64,000 bases of DNA from DATJKD01 sp963728295 (lineage in GTDB: Bacteria > Pseudomonadota > Gammaproteobacteria > Steroidobacterales > Steroidobacteraceae): assembly GCA_963728295.1 (NCBI GenBank), contig CAVSKB010000011.1, forward strand, positions 806,001 to 870,000, read 5' to 3'. The notes below the pieces were generated by a model, which saw nothing but the letters and a program-made list of their open reading frames with translations, did no database searches and was not told where the DNA came from. Below, piece after piece: positions 61,587-64,000 of the stretch; the stretch's first letter is position 1; every line of letters begins with the position of its first letter. The position numbers and the translations under genes were made by a program.

Positions 61587-62629
61587 CCCTGGAGCGCCGC
61601 CTGCTCGGCCTGTGGTACGGACCCGCGTGGCGTACCGCGGCGCTCTGGCCGCTCGAAGCGCTCTACGGGCTGGTCGTGCGGTCGCGGCGCGCTGCATATC
61701 AGAACGGTCTTCTCGAGCGCGAGGATGCGGGTGCGCCCGTGGTAGTCGTCGGCAACCTCACCGTGGGCGGCACGGGCAAGACGCCGATCGCCAGCTGGCT
61801 CGCGGCGGAGCTGCGTGCCCGCGGCCACGTTGTTGCCGTCGTGCTGCGCGGTTACGGCGGGCGGCAAACGGGGGCGCCGCTCCAGGTCACCAGGGGTACC
61901 GATCCTGCGATCGCTGGTGACGAGGCGGTTCTGCACGCGCACCGCGGCGCGGAGCTCGTGTTCGTCGGCAGCGACCGGACCGCCGCGGCCCGCGCGGCGG
62001 TAGCGGCCGGAGCGCAGATCGTCGTGTGCGACGACGGTCTTCAGCACCTGCGACTCGCGCGTCAGTACGAGATCGCCGTCATTGATGCGGAGCGGGGCCT
62101 GGGCAACGGGCATCTCCTGCCCGCGGGTCCGCTCCGCGAGCCCGGGCGCCGACTCGCTACGGTCGATGCGATCGTGGTGACGGATCGCGGCAGTTCCGGC
62201 GAAAGCGGCGCAGCCCGATTCGGGCCGCGGGCGGTCCGTGCGCGACTGATTCCGGGAATGGCGGTCAACCTGGTGGATGGTTCGCGCCGCGAGCTTGCCG
62301 ATTTTCGCGGGCAGCGCGTGCACGCGATCGCCGGCGTAGGTCATCCGGATGCCTATTTCCGCGCGTTGCGCGCGGTGGGTCTCGATATCGACGCGCAGGC
62401 GCTGCCCGATCACGCCGTGATCGACCGGGCGTCGCTCGACTGGGCTCGCGATGCGACCGTCCTCATGACGGAGAAAGATGCCGTAAAATGCCAGCGCTTT
62501 GCGCGGCCGGGATGGTGGTACGTGGATCTCGATGTCGCGTTCGAGCCGCCTTCGGCGGCGGGGGAGTTGGTCGCGCAGGTCCTCGCGGCCGCGCGTCGGA
62601 ATCCGGTTGGCGGAGGTCCCGTTGGATAG
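61583..62629 (+). CDS. lpxK: Tetraacyldisaccharide 4'-kinase LpxK
   Basis: Adds the 4'-phosphate of lipid A. 348 residues. An N-terminal amphipathic or hydrophobic segment (WPLEALYGLVVRSRRAAYQ) is followed by the P-loop VVVGNLTVGGTGKTPIASWL, VAVVLRGYGGR, and VVCDDGLQHLRLARQYEIA, then NGHLLPAGPLREP and HAIAGVGHPDAYF, with LMTEKDAVKC near the end. msbA-lpxK-ycaR-kdsB is the standard gammaproteobacterial order. Overlaps msbA by 4 bases and ycaR by 8. Confidence 0.96.
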   Translation: MTLERRLLGLWYGPAWRTAALWPLEALYGLVVRSRRAAYQNGLLEREDAGAPVVVVGNLTVGGTGKTPIASWLAAELRARGHVVAVVLRGYGGRQTGAPLQVTRGTDPAIAGDEAVLHAHRGAELVFVGSDRTAAARAAVAAGAQIVVCDDGLQHLRLARQYEIAVIDAERGLGNGHLLPAGPLREPGRRLATVDAIVVTDRGSSGESGAARFGPRAVRARLIPGMAVNLVDGSRRELADFRGQRVHAIAGVGHPDAYFRALRAVGLDIDAQALPDHAVIDRASLDWARDATVLMTEKDAVKCQRFARPGWWYVDLDVAFEPPSAAGELVAQVLAAARRNPVGGGPVG

Positions 62630-62810
62630 CAAGCTGCTCGACATACTCGCGTGTCCCGTCTGCAAGGGGCCGCTGCGCTGGCATCGTGACAGTCAGCAGC
62701 TGGTCTGCCGAGGCGATCGCCTCGCATTTCAGGTGAGCGACGGCATCCCGGTCATGCTCGAGGATGAGGCGCGGACGCTCGCTGCGGACGATCCGCTGCT
62801 CCAGGACTAG
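62622..62810 (+). CDS. ycaR: Trm112/YcaR family protein
   Basis: Small zinc-ribbon-like protein of 62 residues from a TTG at 62622, with CGGAGG 5 bases upstream. Conserved start: DSKLLDILACPVCKGPL, with one CxxC; the second Cys pair is reduced to a single Cys (LVCRGDRLAF), as in bacterial YcaR. The ending GIPVMLEDEARTL is typical. Stands between lpxK and kdsB as in E. coli; biochemical role in bacteria not established. Confidence 0.92.
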   Translation: MDSKLLDILACPVCKGPLRWHRDSQQLVCRGDRLAFQVSDGIPVMLEDEARTLAADDPLLQD

Positions 62811-62812
62811 CG

Positions 62813-63589
62813 GTGGAATTCCGCGTCGTCATCCCGGCGCGCCACGCCTCGACACGGCTGCCCGGGAAGCCGTTGCTCGATATTGCGGGCGTGCCGATGA
62901 TCCAGCGTGTCGTTGAACGGGCGTGTGCGAGTGCGGCGACCGAGGTGCTGGTCGCGACCGATGACGAGCGCATCGCGGCGGTGGTCCGTGACCCGCGCAA
63001 TCCGCGCGCCCGGATCGCAGTACTCACCGACCCTGCGCTCGCTTCGGGCACCGATCGTGTCGCCGCGGTTGCTGCAGCACGTGGCTGGTCCGATTCCGTC
63101 ATAGTGATCAACGTCCAGGGTGACGAACCGTTTCTCCCGTCGCAGCTCATCGACCAGGCGGCGGCGACTCTTGCCGCGGATCAGGGCGCATCGATTGCAA
63201 CACTTGCGACGCCAATCGCGACGCTGGCCGAGTTCATCGACCCCAACGTAGTCAAGGTCGTCACCGACCTGCAGGGTCGCGCACTCTATTTCAGTCGTGC
63301 CGCGATTCCGTTCACGCGGGATATCGCAGCCGCCGACGCGAGGAGTCCGACTGACTTCGGGGCAGCCATGCGGCACATCGGACTGTATGCGTACCGCGCA
63401 GGGGCACTGCGACGCCTCGTTCGGCTCGCGCCGTCGCAGCTCGAGACGCGGGAGAACCTGGAGCAGCTCCGTGCGCTGCAGAACGGCATGGCAATTGCGG
63501 TCGCGCAGGCCGCGGTCGTTCCGGAGCCGGGTGTGGATACGGAGGCCGACCTGCAGCGCGCGCGGGCGCGGGCCGCAAGCATCGCCTAG
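62813..63589 (+). CDS. kdsB: 3-deoxy-manno-octulosonate cytidylyltransferase KdsB
   Basis: Activates Kdo as CMP-Kdo for transfer to lipid A. 258 residues from a GTG at 62813, 2 bases after ycaR. Motifs: VVIPARHASTRLPGKPLLDI, VLVATDDERI, SGTDRVAAV, VINVQGDEPFLP, RALYFSRAAIPFTRD, and HIGLYAYRAGALRRLV with LEQLRALQNGMAIAVA. Completes the Kdo pathway begun by kdsA at 15 kb. Ends convergent with the DinB-family gene, with a 43-base gap. Confidence 0.96.
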   Translation: MEFRVVIPARHASTRLPGKPLLDIAGVPMIQRVVERACASAATEVLVATDDERIAAVVRDPRNPRARIAVLTDPALASGTDRVAAVAAARGWSDSVIVINVQGDEPFLPSQLIDQAAATLAADQGASIATLATPIATLAEFIDPNVVKVVTDLQGRALYFSRAAIPFTRDIAAADARSPTDFGAAMRHIGLYAYRAGALRRLVRLAPSQLETRENLEQLRALQNGMAIAVAQAAVVPEPGVDTEADLQRARARAASIA

Positions 63590-63632
63590 ATACGTCGCCC
63601 GGTGATCTCGCGACGCCCGGGGCCGGCGGATC

Positions 63633-64000
63633 TCAGCCGGAACCCCAGATTCGCTGCTCGTCGAAGCCGAGCTCGGCGAAGTCGCGGGCGCGCAGCGGCG
63701 CTTCCTCCGCGGCGAAGAACTCGTCGAGCTGCGGTGGGGTAATGCTCGTAGCCGACAGCATCGCATGCGCCTGGCCGCGATGGTGGACCTGGTGCTGGAA
63801 CAGATGCGCGAGCAACCGGTCGAGCCGCTCGCGCTGCACGTGGTCGCGGCGCGGCACCGATATGAGCCGCTCCAGATCGACGTCCTGCAGGCTGGCGCAG
63901 ACGGCGACCAGACGTGCATCGACCGCATGCTGCTCGGCCGAGAGGCTCGCACAATCCGGGCAGGGCTCGGCGGGTTCGAAGAAACTATCGACGTCGGTAT
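63633..64000 (-). CDS. DinB-family protein, partial (window edge)
   Basis: C-terminal ~122 residues of a DinB/YfiT-like four-helix protein; the frame is open to the window edge. The defining motif is LLAHLFQHQVHHRGQAHAML, with the metal-binding His pattern HxxxH plus HRGQ, followed by TSITPPQLDEFFAAEEAP and the end FAELGFDEQRIWGSG. The upstream part (FFEPAEPCPDC, then LISVPRRDHVQRERLDR) fits the middle helices. Members are thiol-dependent or hydrolytic enzymes of varied substrate; function here is unknown. Not DNA polymerase IV, which shares the name. Confidence 0.75.
   Translation of the reverse strand, partial: TDVDSFFEPAEPCPDCASLSAEQHAVDARLVAVCASLQDVDLERLISVPRRDHVQRERLDRLLAHLFQHQVHHRGQAHAMLSATSITPPQLDEFFAAEEAPLRARDFAELGFDEQRIWGSG

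Noticed and set aside
59331..61697. 788-residue minus-strand open frame across exbD-msbA
   Set aside because: Shadow of msbA; no recognisable family.

Overview
The window is a chromosome segment of a GC-rich Gram-negative bacterium, almost certainly a gammaproteobacterium. It encodes lipid A/Kdo synthesis, BAM and Lol outer-membrane assembly and a sigma-E (RpoE/RseABC/RseP) stress system. Gene order points to the Xanthomonadales/Nevskiales/Steroidobacterales side of the class: a homologue of Xanthomonas RpfE sits directly before recJ-prfB-lysS, and the order sdhCDAB-sdhE-ygfX-rpoE-rseABC-lepAB-rnc-era-recO-pdxJ-acpS is kept. The exact lineage is inference. Coding is dense: nearly every base is in a gene, many genes overlap by a 4-nt ATGA/GTGA/TTGA junction, and no gene-free stretch exceeds 300 bases. 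I see no tRNA, rRNA, CRISPR array, insertion sequence, phage gene or replication origin.

Layout. 1-11 kb: rseP (end), bamA, skp, lpxD, fabZ, lpxA, lpxB, rnhB, dnaE (outer-membrane assembly and lipid A, then replication). 11-22 kb: accA, tilS, pyrG, kdsA, eno, ftsB, ispD, ispF, truD, smr (minus), surE, pcm. 22-28 kb: Mth938-like gene (minus), rpfE-like gene, recJ, prfB, lysS, ygfZ (minus). 28.8-33 kb: an SDHAF4-like gene, sdhC, sdhD, sdhA, sdhB, sdhE, ygfX. 33-38.8 kb: rpoE, rseA, rseB, rseC, glutaredoxin-like gene, lepA, lepB. 38.8-45.9 kb: DUF4845 gene, rnc, era, recO, pdxJ, acpS, a PolB-type 3'-5' exonuclease, rlmD, nagZ. 45.9-49 kb: a small accessory islet (degenerate GGDEF protein, PEBP protein, secreted cupin, DUF3052 protein, PEP-mutase-family enzyme on minus). 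49-53 kb: mfd and a small exported protein on minus. 53-64 kb: lolC, lolE, lolD, comEC, exbB, exbD, msbA, lpxK, ycaR, kdsB, and a partial DinB-family gene on minus.

How the genes work together: LpxA/LpxD/LpxB/LpxK, KdsA and KdsB supply lipid A and activated Kdo, MsbA flips the product, Skp and BamA assemble outer-membrane proteins, and LolCDE releases lipoproteins. RseP, RseA and RseB couple envelope damage to RpoE. SdhCDAB is flanked by two predicted maturation factors, SDHAF4-like and SdhE.

The most striking property is technical. About 31 single-base frame breaks interrupt 20 genes, most of them essential. By frame arithmetic 28 are +1 (one extra base) and 3 are -1. In every case, correcting the indels restores an uninterrupted protein of a plausible length. 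I read this as insertion-biased sequencing or assembly error, typical of unpolished long reads, not as gene decay. The frame break in prfB is different: it is the authentic programmed +1 frameshift of release factor 2. I did not find a convincing new biological system; the best leads are the dual-assembly-factor sdh locus, the degenerate GGDEF islet and a strong inverted repeat upstream of mfd.
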